Source: Variovorax paradoxus EPS
Lineage (GTDB): Bacteria; Pseudomonadota; Gammaproteobacteria; Burkholderiales; Burkholderiaceae_C
Direction: 5' to 3'
DNA length: 64,000 nt
NCBI RefSeq assembly: GCF_000184745.1
Contig: NC_014931.1
Coordinates: 4,898,001 to 4,962,000, forward strand
Shown piece by piece: positions 23,340-32,745 of this stretch. The notes below the pieces were generated by a model. The model worked only from the letters and a program-made list of their open reading frames with translations, ran no database searches and was not told the DNA's origin. Numbering within the stretch: position 1 is the first letter of the stretch; each line of letters starts with the position of its first letter. The translations under genes were made by a program, and so were the position numbers.

Positions 23340-26105
23340 ATGAAGAACGTCCTCAAGTCCTTTTTCGAGAGCTTCCTGCGCAGCCGCCACATGCTGCATC
23401 ACTTCGAGCGCTGGCAGACGCTGCTGGGCTCCAAGCCGGTCGGTGTGATCTCGGTTGCGATGCCGCCCGACATCGCGAAGGCGCTGGCCACCGCATCGCG
23501 CACCGACGCCGGCGAGATGCTCGTCATGCTCGACAGCTCGCCGCGCGGGCTGAGCGAAGGCCACGCGCAGGTGCTGCGCAAGCGCCTGGGCAGCAACGAG
23601 GTTCGCCACGAGCAGCCGCTGCCGTGGTGGACGCACCTGTGGCAGTGCTACCGCAACCCCTTCAACCTGCTGCTCACGGTACTGGCGCTGATCTCGTACG
23701 TGACCGAGGACATGAAGGCCGCGCTGGTCATCAGCAGCATGGTCGTGCTCTCGACGGTGCTGCGCTTCCTGCAGGAGTCGCGCTCCAACAAGGCCGCCGA
23801 CCGGCTCAAGGCGATGGTGAGCAACACGGCCACGGTGCTGCGGCCCGCGCCGGGTCGCAAGGCAGGCGCCGCGGGCGACGAGGGCTTCGACGCCACGCAC
23901 GCGGGCACGGTGCGCGTCGAGGTGCCGATGCGCGACCTCGTGCCGGGCGACGTGATCGCGCTCTCGGCCGGCGACATGATTCCGGCGGACTGCCGGCTGC
24001 TCACGGCCAAGGACCTCTTCATCAGCCAATCGGCGCTGACGGGCGAGGCGATGCCGGTCGAGAAATTCGCCATCGACCGCGGCGACCGCGAGGCCGGCGT
24101 GCTCGAGCGCGAGAACCTGCTCTTCATGGGCACCAACGTGATCAGCGGCACCGCCACGGCACTCATCGTTCACACCGGCGACCGCACCTTCTTCGGCGCC
24201 CTTGCGCAGCGCGTGACCGCCACCGACCGCGGCACCAGCGCCTTCCAGGCCGGCATCAACCGCGTGAGCTGGGTGCTGATCCGCTTCATGCTGGTGATGG
24301 CGCCGCTGGTGCTGGTGATCAACGGCGTGGCCAAGGGCGACTGGTGGGAAGCGGCGCTGTTCGCGCTGTCGATCGCGGTGGGCCTCACGCCCGAGATGCT
24401 GCCGATGATCGTGACCGCCACGCTCGCCAAGGGCGCGGTCGTGATGTCGCGCCAGAAGGTGATCGTCAAGCGACTCGAAGCGATTCACAACTTCGGCGCG
24501 ATGGACGTGCTGTGCACCGACAAGACCGGCACGCTCACGCAGGACCGCATCGTGCTGGAGCGCCACACCAACGCATGGGGCGAGGGCTCCAACCACGTGC
24601 TGCAGCTCGCCTACCTGAACAGCTTTCACCAGACGGGCCTGAAGAACCTGCTCGACAAGGCGGTGCTGAACCACGCCGAGATGCAGCCCGAGACACGGCT
24701 GCAGACGGCCTACCGCAAGATCGACGAAGTGCCCTTCGACTTCTCGCGCCGCCGCATGTCGGTGGTGGTGGAGAACGGCGGCAGCGAGCACCTGCTGATC
24801 TGCAAGGGCGCGCTGGAAGAGATCCTGTCGGTGTGCACGTCGGTCGAGCGCGGCGCCGAGGTGTTGGCGCTGGATGCGGAGCTGCTCGCGCGCATCCACA
24901 GCGTCGCTTCGGAGCTGAACAAGCAGGGGCTGCGCGTGGTGGCGGTGGCCAGTCGCACGATGGCTGCCGATGCACGCAAGCCCGCGTACAGCGTGGCCGA
25001 TGAATCGGGCCTCACGCTGCTGGGCTACGTGGCCTTTCTCGATCCGCCGAAGGAATCGACCGCACCCGCGCTGCGCGCGCTGGCCGAGCACGGCGTGGCG
25101 GTGAAGGTGCTGACGGGCGACAACGAACTGGTCACGCGCAAGGTCTGCGGCGACGTGGGCATCGAGGCCGGCCACATCGTGCTCGGCCGCGAGATCGAGG
25201 ACCTGCGCGACGATGAACTGCGCGTGCTGGTCGAAAGGCACCAGGTGTTCGCCAAGCTCACGCCCGCGCACAAGGAGCGCATCGTTCACGCGCTGCATGC
25301 CAACGGGCACGTGGTGGGCTTCATGGGTGACGGCATCAACGACGCACCGGCACTGCGCGCGGCGGACATCGGCATCTCGGTGGACGGCGCGGTGGACGTG
25401 GCCAAGGAATCGGCCGACATCATCCTGCTGGAGAAGAGCCTGATGGTGCTGGAGCAGGGCGTGGTCGAGGGCCGCCGCACGTTCGCCAACATGCTCAAGT
25501 ACATCAAGCTCACCGCGAGCTCGAACTTCGGCAACGTGTTCTCGGTGCTGGTGGCAAGCGCGTTCCTGCCTTTCCTGCCGATGCTGCCGCTCCATTTGCT
25601 GGTGCAGAACCTGCTGTACGACGTGTCGCAGATCGCGATTCCTTTCGACAACGTGGACGAGGAATTCCTCAAGTCGCCGCAGCAATGGAACCCGGCCGAC
25701 CTCGGGCGCTTCATGGTGTTCTTCGGGCCACTGAGCTCGGTGTTCGACATCCTGACCTACACGGTGATGTGGTACGCGTTCTCGGCCAACACGGTGGAGC
25801 ACCAGACGCTGTTCCAGTCGGGCTGGTTCATCGAGGGGCTGCTGTCGCAGACGCTCATCGTCCACCTGATCCGCACCCGCAAGATCCCGTTCCTGCAAAG
25901 CCACGCGGCCTGGCCGCTGCTGGCAATGGGTGCGGCAATCGCGGCTGTGGGCATCTGGCTGCCGATGGGGCCGCTCGCGCACTACTTCAAGTTGCAGGCG
26001 CTGCCGCTGGCTTACTTCCCGTGGCTTGTGGCGATGCTGGTGGGATATGCGGTGCTGACGCAGACCGTCAAGGGCTGGTATGCGCGGCGGTATGGGTGGC
26101 AGTGA
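23340..26105 (+). CDS. mgtA: Mg2+-importing P-type ATPase
   Basis: A 921-residue P3-type ATPase of the MgtA/MgtB family in the inner membrane. The phosphorylation motif CTDKTGTLT places the catalytic Asp at residue 394. The hinge MGDGINDAPALRAADIGISVDG and the membrane segment GLTPEMLPMIV are characteristic of Mg2+ ATPases. The length is normal. The ATG at 23340 follows GAGGAG and opens MKNVLKSFFESF; an earlier in-frame start would lie in the hairpin. An mgtC-like gene follows 330 bp downstream, as in enterobacterial mgtCB loci. Regulation through the upstream leader ORFs is suggested by sequence. Confidence 0.93.
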   Translation: MKNVLKSFFESFLRSRHMLHHFERWQTLLGSKPVGVISVAMPPDIAKALATASRTDAGEMLVMLDSSPRGLSEGHAQVLRKRLGSNEVRHEQPLPWWTHLWQCYRNPFNLLLTVLALISYVTEDMKAALVISSMVVLSTVLRFLQESRSNKAADRLKAMVSNTATVLRPAPGRKAGAAGDEGFDATHAGTVRVEVPMRDLVPGDVIALSAGDMIPADCRLLTAKDLFISQSALTGEAMPVEKFAIDRGDREAGVLERENLLFMGTNVISGTATALIVHTGDRTFFGALAQRVTATDRGTSAFQAGINRVSWVLIRFMLVMAPLVLVINGVAKGDWWEAALFALSIAVGLTPEMLPMIVTATLAKGAVVMSRQKVIVKRLEAIHNFGAMDVLCTDKTGTLTQDRIVLERHTNAWGEGSNHVLQLAYLNSFHQTGLKNLLDKAVLNHAEMQPETRLQTAYRKIDEVPFDFSRRRMSVVVENGGSEHLLICKGALEEILSVCTSVERGAEVLALDAELLARIHSVASELNKQGLRVVAVASRTMAADARKPAYSVADESGLTLLGYVAFLDPPKESTAPALRALAEHGVAVKVLTGDNELVTRKVCGDVGIEAGHIVLGREIEDLRDDELRVLVERHQVFAKLTPAHKERIVHALHANGHVVGFMGDGINDAPALRAADIGISVDGAVDVAKESADIILLEKSLMVLEQGVVEGRRTFANMLKYIKLTASSNFGNVFSVLVASAFLPFLPMLPLHLLVQNLLYDVSQIAIPFDNVDEEFLKSPQQWNPADLGRFMVFFGPLSSVFDILTYTVMWYAFSANTVEHQTLFQSGWFIEGLLSQTLIVHLIRTRKIPFLQSHAAWPLLAMGAAIAAVGIWLPMGPLAHYFKLQALPLAYFPWLVAMLVGYAVLTQTVKGWYARRYGWQ

Positions 26106-26116
26106 GCATCAAGCGC

Positions 26117-26377
26117 CTTTGTTCAGGGCGAGTGCACAGGCCGCCGGGTACTCCCCTCCGCGAATGTCCCCCGCTTCGCTCCTCCTTTATTTCGCTGCGG
26201 GGAGCACCCGACGCCCTGCGCACTTGGGCACGCTGCTGGTGGATCGCTGATCGACCAGTGCTCTGAAAACGAGCACGCCGATGGGTGCCTTGCGCAGCGA
26301 AATCAAGGAGGAAGCGAAGCCGGGGGACATTCGCGGAGCAAGGTACCCCGTCGGCGGGATCGACGCCCTGAACAAAG
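26117..26377. repeat. Large palindromic intergenic element (~260 bp)
   Basis: An extended inverted repeat fills the mgtA-mgtC gap. Outer arms CTTTGTTCAGGGCG (26117-26130) and complement (26364-26377) flank longer inner arms (about 26146-26209 and 26283-26349) that share CTCCGCGAATGTCCCCC and TATTTCGCTGCG-type blocks with few mismatches. The centre (26210-26282) is unique. It has no ORF. It resembles a non-autonomous mobile repeat or a dispersed genomic palindrome and would form a long cruciform or RNA hairpin. Confidence 0.8.
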
Positions 26378-26437
26378 CTACACGCAGATGACACCCAAGC
26401 CCCGCACACTGGCGCAACACATCGAAAGACACATCGG

Positions 26438-27154
26438 ATGCAAGCCATTCAAAACTTCAACCTGCCCTCGCTGCTCGACACCTTCGTCAGCGTGGCGGTC
26501 GCCTTCACGCTCGGCTCGCTGATCGGCCTGGAGCGCCAGATACGGCAGCGCGCAGCGGGCCTGCGCACCAACACGCTCGTGGCGGTGGGCGCTGCTGTGT
26601 TCGTGGACATGGCGAACCGGCTGCATGGCCACGATGGGGCCGTGCATGTGGCGGCCTACGTGGTCTCCGGCATCGGCTTCCTGGGCGCGGGCGCGATCAT
26701 GAAAGAAGGCACCAACATCACGGGCCTGAACACGGCGGCTACGCTGTGGGGATCGGCGGCGGTGGGCGCCTGCGCGGGCGCGGACCTGATCGGCGAAGCG
26801 ATGATTGCCGCGATGTTCGTGCTGGCGAGCAACACGCTGCTGCTGCCGGTGGTGAACCGCATCAACCGCCGGCCGATCAATGAAGAATCGAGCGAGGCGA
26901 CCTACACGGTGCGGGTGATCTGCTCGCGCGCAGCACGGCCCGAGGTGATGGACCAGCTGCTGCTTTTGCTCGAAGCCGCGAACTACCCGGTGCGCGATGT
27001 CGACCAGCACGCCTTCGGGCCGGCCGACACGGAGATCGAAGCGACGCTGTATGCCACCGCGGTCGAGCCGTTGGAGCTCGACCAGGTGATCACGGAACTC
27101 GAAGCGCTGAATGGCGTCCAGCAAGCCTTCTGGAACGCCAGCGCCGACGATTGA
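26438..27154 (+). CDS. mgtC: MgtC/SapB family membrane protein
   Basis: A 238-residue MgtC-type protein. The N-terminal membrane part has the family signatures LGSLIGLERQIRQRAAGLRTN and GIGFLGAGAIMKEG (each conserved in MgtC), followed by TAATLWGSAAVGACAG. The soluble C-terminal domain (from about residue 145) is ACT-like, as in full-length MgtC. In Salmonella and Mycobacterium MgtC supports growth at low Mg2+ and modulates ATP synthase or phosphate uptake. Proximity to mgtA supports a role in Mg2+ adaptation. Whether it shares a transcript across the palindrome is unclear. Confidence 0.9.
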   Translation: MQAIQNFNLPSLLDTFVSVAVAFTLGSLIGLERQIRQRAAGLRTNTLVAVGAAVFVDMANRLHGHDGAVHVAAYVVSGIGFLGAGAIMKEGTNITGLNTAATLWGSAAVGACAGADLIGEAMIAAMFVLASNTLLLPVVNRINRRPINEESSEATYTVRVICSRAARPEVMDQLLLLLEAANYPVRDVDQHAFGPADTEIEATLYATAVEPLELDQVITELEALNGVQQAFWNASADD

Positions 27155-27179
27155 TACGGTACGGCGTCGACCCAAGAGC

Positions 27180-27237
27180 CGTTCGGGCTGAGCCTGTCGA
27201 AGCCTCGCGCGGCGCTTCGACAAGCTCAGCGTGAACG
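27180..27237. repeat. REP-like palindrome, copy 2
   Basis: Second copy of the element seen at 19683, with arms 27180-27203 and 27214-27237. It lies between the convergent mgtC and aldehyde dehydrogenase genes, where it can act as a bidirectional hairpin. Confidence 0.9.
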
Positions 27238-27269
27238 GTTTTGTCTTTTCGAACGCAGCTTGGTACGAG

Positions 27270-28712
27270 TTAAACGCCGAGGATCGACACGGCCTTGGTG
27301 TTCAGGTAAGCCTCGAGCGCCTCGGGGCCGCCTTCCGAACCGTAGCCCGAATCCTTCACGCCGCCGAACGGCATTTCCGGCGACGGGGTGGCGGGCTGGT
27401 TGATCCACAGCATGCCGAGTTCGAGCTTCTGGCTCAGCAGGTGGGCGCTCTTGATCGACTTGGTGAAGGCGTAGCCGGCCAGGCCGAATGGCAGGCGGTT
27501 GGCTTCGGCGATCGCTTCTTCGAGCGTGTCGAAGCCACGGATCGCGGCGATGGGGCCGAAGGGCTCGTTGTTGAACACGTCGGCGTCCAGCGGCACGTCG
27601 GTCAGCACGGTGGGCGCGAAAAAGTTGCCCGAGTCGCCGACGCGTTCGCCGCCGGCCGCCACTGTGGCGCCCTTCTTGCGCGCGTCTTCCAGCACGTAGG
27701 CCATCGCGGTGAGGCGGCGTGCGTTGGCCAGCGGGCCGATGGTGGTGCCTTCGGCGAGGCCGTCGCCGAGCTTCAGGCCTTCGGTGTACTTGACCAGCGT
27801 GCGGGCGAACTCTTCGCGCAGGCTGTTGTGCACCAGGAAGCGGGTCGGCGAAATGCAGACCTGGCCGGCATTGCGGAACTTGGCGGCGCCGGCGGCCTTG
27901 ACGGCCAGGGCAACGTCGGCGTCTTCGGCCACGATCACCGGGGCGTGGCCGCCCAGCTCCATCGTGACGCGCTTCATGTGCGAGCCGGCCAGCGCGGCCA
28001 GCTGCTTGCCGACCGGGGTCGAGCCGGTGAAGGTGACCTTGCGGATGATCGGGTGGGCAATGAGGTAGTTCGAGATTTCAGCGGGGTTGCCGAACACGAG
28101 GCCGACGGTGCCGGGCGGAATGCCTGCGTCGACGAAAGCCTGCAGCAGCGCGGCGGGGGACGCCGGGGTTTCTTCGGGCGCCTTCACCAGGAACGAGCAG
28201 CCGGTGGCCAGCGCTGCGCCGAGCTTGCGCACGATCTGGTTGATCGGGAAGTTCCACGGCGTGAACGCTGCGACGGGGCCGAGCGGCTCCTTGAGCACGA
28301 GCTGCTGCGCGGCCAGGTTCCGCGAGGGCACGATGCGGCCGTAGACGCGGCGGCCTTCGTCGGCGAACCATTCGATGATGTCGGCGGCGGCCAGGGTCTC
28401 GCCCTTGGCTTCGGCGAGCGGCTTGCCCTGCTCTTGCGTCAGCAGCTTGGCGATGTCGCCGGCGCGTTCGCGGATGAGGCCGGCTGCGCGGCGCATGACG
28501 GCGGCGCGCTCGTTGGCGGGGGTGTTGCGCCATTTGTCGAAGCCGCGCTGGGCGGCGGCCAGGGCGCGGTCCAGGTCGGCGATGCTGGCATGCGCCACCT
28601 TGCCGATGACTTTGCCGGTGGCGGGGTTCACGACGTCCAGCGTCTTGCCGCCGGTGGCGTCGACCCATTCGTTGTCGATCAGCAGGCGGGTGTCGGTGTA
28701 GGTGGCGGTCAT
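27270..28712 (-). CDS. gabD: NAD(P)-dependent succinate-semialdehyde dehydrogenase-type ALDH
   Basis: A 480-residue aldehyde dehydrogenase close to the GabD group. Visible are [20 protein letters not shown] (cofactor fold), [10 protein letters not shown] with the general-base Glu, and [13 protein letters not shown] with the nucleophilic Cys. C-terminal [16 protein letters not shown] is typical of GabD. The ATG at 28712 ([11 protein letters not shown]) follows a GAAGGA site; the longer in-frame start is rejected. It likely oxidises succinate semialdehyde or a related omega-semialdehyde to the acid. No GABA transaminase is adjacent, so the exact substrate is uncertain. Confidence 0.85.
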   Translation of the reverse strand: MTATYTDTRLLIDNEWVDATGGKTLDVVNPATGKVIGKVAHASIADLDRALAAAQRGFDKWRNTPANERAAVMRRAAGLIRERAGDIAKLLTQEQGKPLAEAKGETLAAADIIEWFADEGRRVYGRIVPSRNLAAQQLVLKEPLGPVAAFTPWNFPINQIVRKLGAALATGCSFLVKAPEETPASPAALLQAFVDAGIPPGTVGLVFGNPAEISNYLIAHPIIRKVTFTGSTPVGKQLAALAGSHMKRVTMELGGHAPVIVAEDADVALAVKAAGAAKFRNAGQVCISPTRFLVHNSLREEFARTLVKYTEGLKLGDGLAEGTTIGPLANARRLTAMAYVLEDARKKGATVAAGGERVGDSGNFFAPTVLTDVPLDADVFNNEPFGPIAAIRGFDTLEEAIAEANRLPFGLAGYAFTKSIKSAHLLSQKLELGMLWINQPATPSPEMPFGGVKDSGYGSEGGPEALEAYLNTKAVSILGV

Positions 28713-28893
28713 GACGAGCTTTTCCTTCGAGGACTGGATGATGAAAAGGGGAAATCTGGGTGCGCGGCGCGGCACCTTCGGGAGGTGCGCATGCGACAAC
28801 GGCGGCGAATTGCCGCCGGGTGCGTAGATTAACCCGAGTTCACAGTCTTCGCCGGGGCCCGGAAATCGCCCTCTGTTGCCCCGCTCCGCCCCT

Positions 28894-30261
28894 TTACAGG
28901 ATCAAAAGCGCGCGGAAATCGTTGACGTTGGTGTTCGTCGGCCCCGTCACGAACAGGTCGCCTATGGCGTCGAAATAGCCGTAGGCGTCGTTGCGGTCGA
29001 GGTGGTCCGACAGCTTTTTGCCCGCCGCCGTGGCGCGCGCCAGGGTGTCGGGCGTGACGAAGGCGCCGGCGTTGTCTTCCACGCCGTCGATGCCGTCGGT
29101 GTCGGCGGCCAGCGCCCACACGTCCGGCACGCCCATGAGCGCACCGGCCAGCCCCATGCAGAACTCGCCCGCCCGCCCGCCCCGGCCCTTGGCCTGGCCC
29201 GGCTGGCGGGGACGGATCGTGACCGTGGTCTCGCCGCCCGAAAGAATGACGCAGGGCCGCGCGAACGGCTGGCCGCGTTGGGCCGCGGCGCGTGCCAGTG
29301 CGGCATGCACCTTGCCGACTTCGCGCGATTCGCCTTCGATCTCGTCGCTGAGGATGTGCGCCTCGATGCCGGCCTCGCGCGCCGCCTGGGCCGCCGCTTC
29401 GAGCGACTGCTGGGGCGTGGCGATCATGTGGGTCTCGTGGCCGGCGAAGGCCTTGTCGTTCGGCTTGGGCGTTTCGAGTTCGCCGCTTTGCAGTTGCGCC
29501 CGCACGGGTGCGGGCACTTCGATGCCGTAGCGGTCGAGGATGGCGAGCGCCTCGGCGCACGTCGTCGCATCGGGCACCGTGGGGCCGCTCGCGATGACGG
29601 CCGGGTCGTCGCCCGGCACGTCGCTGATGGTGAGCGTCACGACGCGCGCCGGCGCGCAGGCCGCCGCGAGCCGGCCGCCCTTGATGCGCGACAAATGCTT
29701 GCGCACGCAGTTCATCTCGCCGATGTGCGCGCCGCTGTCGAGCAGTTGCTTGTTGATGCGCTGCTTGTCGGCCAGCGTGAGGCCTTCGGCGGGCAGCACC
29801 AGCAGCGACGAGCCGCCGCCCGAAATCAGGCACAGCACGAGGTCGTCGGCCGTGAGCCCCTGCGTGAGCGCGAGGATGCGCTCGGCCGCTTGCTGCCCGG
29901 CCGCGTCGGGCACGGGGTGTGCGGCCTCGACGAGTTCGATGCGCTGCGGCACGCCTTCGGGGCGCGGCGGAATGTGGTCGTAGCGCGTGACGACGAGGCC
30001 CGAGAGGGGCGCATCCGCCGGCCACAGGGCTTCGAGCGCCTGCACCATCGAGCCGCCCGCCTTGCCGGCGCCCAGCACCACGGTGCGGCCTTTCTTCGGG
30101 TCCGGCGGCTTGGGCAGGTGGGCGCCCAGCGTGGACAGCGGCAGCGCGCGGTCCACCGCCACGCGGTACAGGTGTTCGAGGAAGGCGCGGGGTGCTTCGC
30201 GCGGATCGGGCGCGGGCCCGAAGGACGGGGTCGATGCGGTCATGGCTTGCTTTGTCTCCAT
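28894..30261 (-). CDS. gckA: Glycerate 2-kinase (MOFRL family)
   Basis: A 455-residue glycerate kinase of the GckA/TtuD type, sometimes annotated as hydroxypyruvate reductase. It has the [17 protein letters not shown]ossmann-like start, the [13 protein letters not shown] loop and the C-terminal MOFRL domain ([15 protein letters not shown], then [17 protein letters not shown]). It phosphorylates D-glycerate to 2-phosphoglycerate. In purine catabolism glyoxylate can be routed through tartronate semialdehyde and glycerate, so its place beside puuD makes sense. Start could be 30261 (METKQAM) or the ATG at 30243. It sits 60 bp downstream of puuD on the same strand. Confidence 0.9.
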   Translation of the reverse strand: METKQAMTASTPSFGPAPDPREAPRAFLEHLYRVAVDRALPLSTLGAHLPKPPDPKKGRTVVLGAGKAGGSMVQALEALWPADAPLSGLVVTRYDHIPPRPEGVPQRIELVEAAHPVPDAAGQQAAERILALTQGLTADDLVLCLISGGGSSLLVLPAEGLTLADKQRINKQLLDSGAHIGEMNCVRKHLSRIKGGRLAAACAPARVVTLTISDVPGDDPAVIASGPTVPDATTCAEALAILDRYGIEVPAPVRAQLQSGELETPKPNDKAFAGHETHMIATPQQSLEAAAQAAREAGIEAHILSDEIEGESREVGKVHAALARAAAQRGQPFARPCVILSGGETTVTIRPRQPGQAKGRGGRAGEFCMGLAGALMGVPDVWALAADTDGIDGVEDNAGAFVTPDTLARATAAGKKLSDHLDRNDAYGYFDAIGDLFVTGPTNTNVNDFRALLIL

Positions 30262-30321
30262 CCGGCAATTGTGCGGGGAGCGGTGGGCCCGCTCTCTTGA
30301 CCGCGGTCTATCCGATTCGTC

Positions 30322-31527
30322 TTAGTTCGTCTTTGCGCCCGCCTGGAACCAGCGGCTGATCAATGCGCGTTCTTCGTCGGTGATGCCGGTTGCGTTGTTC
30401 ATCGGCATGATCTTCGTGACCACCACCTGCTGGTAGATCGCCTGCGCATGCGCCGTCACCTGCTCGGGCGAATCGACCCGTACGTTCTTCATCTGCACGG
30501 CCGCGCCGTGGCACATGAAGCAGCGTTGCTCCAGCACCTTCTGCACGTCGGCATACGCGACCGCGGGCGCCGCTGCGGCAGCCACGGGAGCGGCGGCCGG
30601 CTCCGGCTTCATCCAGACGATCGTGAGGCCCAGCACCACGATGCCGACCAGCGCATACGGCAGCGGGTTGCCCGCGTTGCCGAGCTTGAAGCGGTGGCGC
30701 ACCACGAAGAACTGCCGGATGGCCGCGCCGCCGAGCATGATGAGCAGCAGAACGATCCAGTTGTACTTGTGCGTGTAGGTGAAGCTGTAGTGGTTGCTCA
30801 GCATCGCGAACAGCACCGGCAGCGTGAAGTAGGTGTTGTGCACGCTGCGCTGCTTGCCGCGCTGGCCGTGCACCGGATCGACCGGCTTGCCTTCGCGCAG
30901 CGCCGCCACGTTCTTGCGTTGGCCGGGGATGATCCAGAAGAACACGTTGCCGCTCATCGTGGTGGCCATCATGGCGCCCACGAGCAGGAAGGCCGCGCGG
31001 CCCGCGAACCACTGGCAGGCCAGCCAGGTCGCGAAGACGATGAAGATCGCGATCAGCACGCCGACGATGGTGTCGCCGTTCTTGCGGCGGCCGAAGATCT
31101 GGCAGATGCCGTCGTAGACCATCCAGAACACGACGAAGAAAGCCAGCGCAACGGCGATGGCGGCGCCGGGCTGCCAGTCCATCTTCGACTTGTCGATGAG
31201 GTAGGTGCTGGCGTTCCACAGGTACGACATGGTGAAGAGCGTGAACCCGGTGATCCAGGTGGAGTAGCTCTCCCAGTACGACCAGTGCAGGTGGTCCGGC
31301 AGCTTCCTGGGCGCCAGCGCGTACTTCTGCATGTTGTAGAAGCCGCCGCCGTGCACGGCCCACTGCTCGCCGCCCACGCCCTTGTCGAGCGACTCGGGGT
31401 CCTGCGGCTTCTCGAGGCTGTTGTCCAGCATCACGAAGTAGAAGGAGGCGCCGATCCAGGCGATGGCGGTAATGACGTGGACCCAGCGCAGCAGCAGGTT
31501 GGCCCAGTCGAGGTAGTAGCTTTCCAT
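30322..31527 (-). CDS. puuD: Membrane urate hydroxylase with cytochrome c domain
   Basis: A 401-residue PuuD protein. The N-terminus (MESYYLDWANLLLRWVHVIT) opens a region of about eight membrane helices. A Pro/Ala-rich linker near residue 320 then leads to a C-terminal cytochrome c domain with heme motif CFMCH and a Met-rich NNATGITDEER segment. PuuD converts urate to 5-hydroxyisourate using the respiratory chain, replacing soluble urate oxidase. The ATG at 31527 is chosen over one five codons upstream. A candidate regulator site lies at 31676. The product feeds UraH and UraD, encoded nearby. Confidence 0.92.
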   Translation of the reverse strand: MESYYLDWANLLLRWVHVITAIAWIGASFYFVMLDNSLEKPQDPESLDKGVGGEQWAVHGGGFYNMQKYALAPRKLPDHLHWSYWESYSTWITGFTLFTMSYLWNASTYLIDKSKMDWQPGAAIAVALAFFVVFWMVYDGICQIFGRRKNGDTIVGVLIAIFIVFATWLACQWFAGRAAFLLVGAMMATTMSGNVFFWIIPGQRKNVAALREGKPVDPVHGQRGKQRSVHNTYFTLPVLFAMLSNHYSFTYTHKYNWIVLLLIMLGGAAIRQFFVVRHRFKLGNAGNPLPYALVGIVVLGLTIVWMKPEPAAAPVAAAAAPAVAYADVQKVLEQRCFMCHGAAVQMKNVRVDSPEQVTAHAQAIYQQVVVTKIMPMNNATGITDEERALISRWFQAGAKTN

Positions 31528-31675
31528 TGGGTGCTCTCTCAACCCGGTCGGCGCGTGAGGACGCCGAGACGGGGTTTCAGCCTGCTCACCACTGCGGGCG
31601 CTGTAAGCAGAGAAAGTGCCGCGAACGCAGGCTCCATGAAATGGGCCTCGCTCCGCTGCGGCTTGTTGTGGACCG

Positions 31676-31690
31676 AAAGTGTATACAGTT
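31676..31690. promoter_or_regulatory. GntR-type operator, puuD promoter copy
   Basis: AAAGTGTATACAGTT with the perfect dyad TGTATACA at 31680-31687. The same 15 bases occur at 33669-33683 in front of the GntR regulator and uraH, and both are preceded by GTGGAC. It lies about 150 bp upstream of puuD. Likely binding site of the GntR protein encoded at 33702. Confidence 0.65.
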
Positions 31691-31734
31691 TTGGCAAAGG
31701 GCGGGGTGCTTTTTTATGCGAGACCGACGACGGC

Positions 31735-31792
31735 CGTTCGGGCTGAGCTTGTCGAAGCCGTGCGCGGCGCTTCGACAGGCTCAGCGTGAACG
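31735..31792. repeat. REP-like palindrome, copy 3
   Basis: Third copy of the REP-like element (arms 31735-31758 and 31769-31792). It separates the end of xdhC from the puuD promoter region, both on the minus strand, and could act as a terminator or stability hairpin for xdhC. Confidence 0.9.
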
Positions 31793-31820
31793 GCTCCGTC
31801 ATTCCCGAGCGTCCCGCACA

Positions 31821-32627
31821 TCAGCCCAACGATTGCAACAACTGTGCCGCCACCGCGACCGCGATCACCTCGGGCTCCTTGCCGGTGATGCCGGGCACGC
31901 CGATCGGGCAGGTGATGCGGGCCAGTTCGTCGGCCGTGAAGCCGCGCGCTTCGAGCCGGTGGCTGAAGGTGGCCCACTTGGTCTTGCTGCCGATGAGGCC
32001 GATGTAGGGCAGGTCGTTGCGTGTGCGCAGGCGCTTGAGGCACGCGATGACGATGTCGAGGTCTTCGGCATGGCTGAAGCTCATGATGAGCACGCGGCTG
32101 CCCGGGGCGAGCGCGGCGACGGCGTCCTGCACCGGCTCGGAATGCTCGGTGTCGATCTGCGCGGGGAGTTCGTCGGGGAAAACGCCGTCGCGGCTGTCGA
32201 TCCAGCGCACTGAAAACGGCAGCGCGGCAAGCAGCCGTGCGAGTGCGGCGCCCACGTGGCCGCCGCCGAACAGCGCGACGGGCTTGAGCTGCGCGACCAG
32301 CTCGCGCTGCAATGCAGGTGCGTCGGCTGCACTGATGCGCTGGTACGACAGGAACATCACGCCGCCGCAGCACTGCCCCAGGCTGGGGCCGAGCGGATAG
32401 CGCTGGATGCCGTCGATGGCGCGCTTGCCCGCGAGCAGTTCGCGCGCTTCCTGCGTGGCCTGGAACTCGAGCTGCCCGCCGCCGATGGTGGCCGTGAGCG
32501 CATCGGCCCACACCGCCATCCAGGTGCCGGCCTCGCGCGGCGCCGAGCCCTGCGTGGACTCGACGCGCACCAGCACCGCGTCTTCGGTGCGAAGACGTGC
32601 CAGCAATTGATCGACCGCACCGCTCAT
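31821..32627 (-). CDS. xdhC: Xanthine dehydrogenase accessory protein XdhC
   Basis: A 268-residue XdhC, which loads sulfurated molybdenum cofactor into xanthine dehydrogenase. The N-terminal half has TQGSAPREAGTWMAV and the conserved Cys pair in LGQCCGGVMF. The C-terminal half is a Rossmann-like fold (ALFGGGHVGAALARLLAALP). Start at ATG 32627 follows GGAGGT. Xanthine dehydrogenase structural genes are not in this window, so they must lie elsewhere. A short uORF (32624-32692) overlaps its start by ATGA. Confidence 0.92.
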   Translation of the reverse strand: MSGAVDQLLARLRTEDAVLVRVESTQGSAPREAGTWMAVWADALTATIGGGQLEFQATQEARELLAGKRAIDGIQRYPLGPSLGQCCGGVMFLSYQRISAADAPALQRELVAQLKPVALFGGGHVGAALARLLAALPFSVRWIDSRDGVFPDELPAQIDTEHSEPVQDAVAALAPGSRVLIMSFSHAEDLDIVIACLKRLRTRNDLPYIGLIGSKTKWATFSHRLEARGFTADELARITCPIGVPGITGKEPEVIAVAVAAQLLQSLG

Positions 32628-32692
32628 TGGAATACCTCCGTGCTTCGCACCGCGGTGCGAGCTTGCTTGGGGCGGCCCGGCGCACCGCTCAT
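32624..32692 (-). CDS. Short uORF overlapping xdhC start (22 aa), doubtful
   Basis: A 22-codon ORF beginning MSGAPGRPKQ whose TGA overlaps the xdhC ATG. Its first four codons repeat those of xdhC exactly (14 bases, CGCACCGCTCATTG on the plus strand, at 32681-32694 and again at 32616-32629). It could be a small local duplication at the gene start or a coupled leader. No ribosome site was assessed as strong. Confidence 0.2.
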   Translation of the reverse strand: MSGAPGRPKQARTAVRSTEVFQ

Positions 32693-32745
32693 TGCCGATA
32701 CCTTCGGTTGCCGGGCCTGCAAGGACTCACGGTATAAACCCGGCG

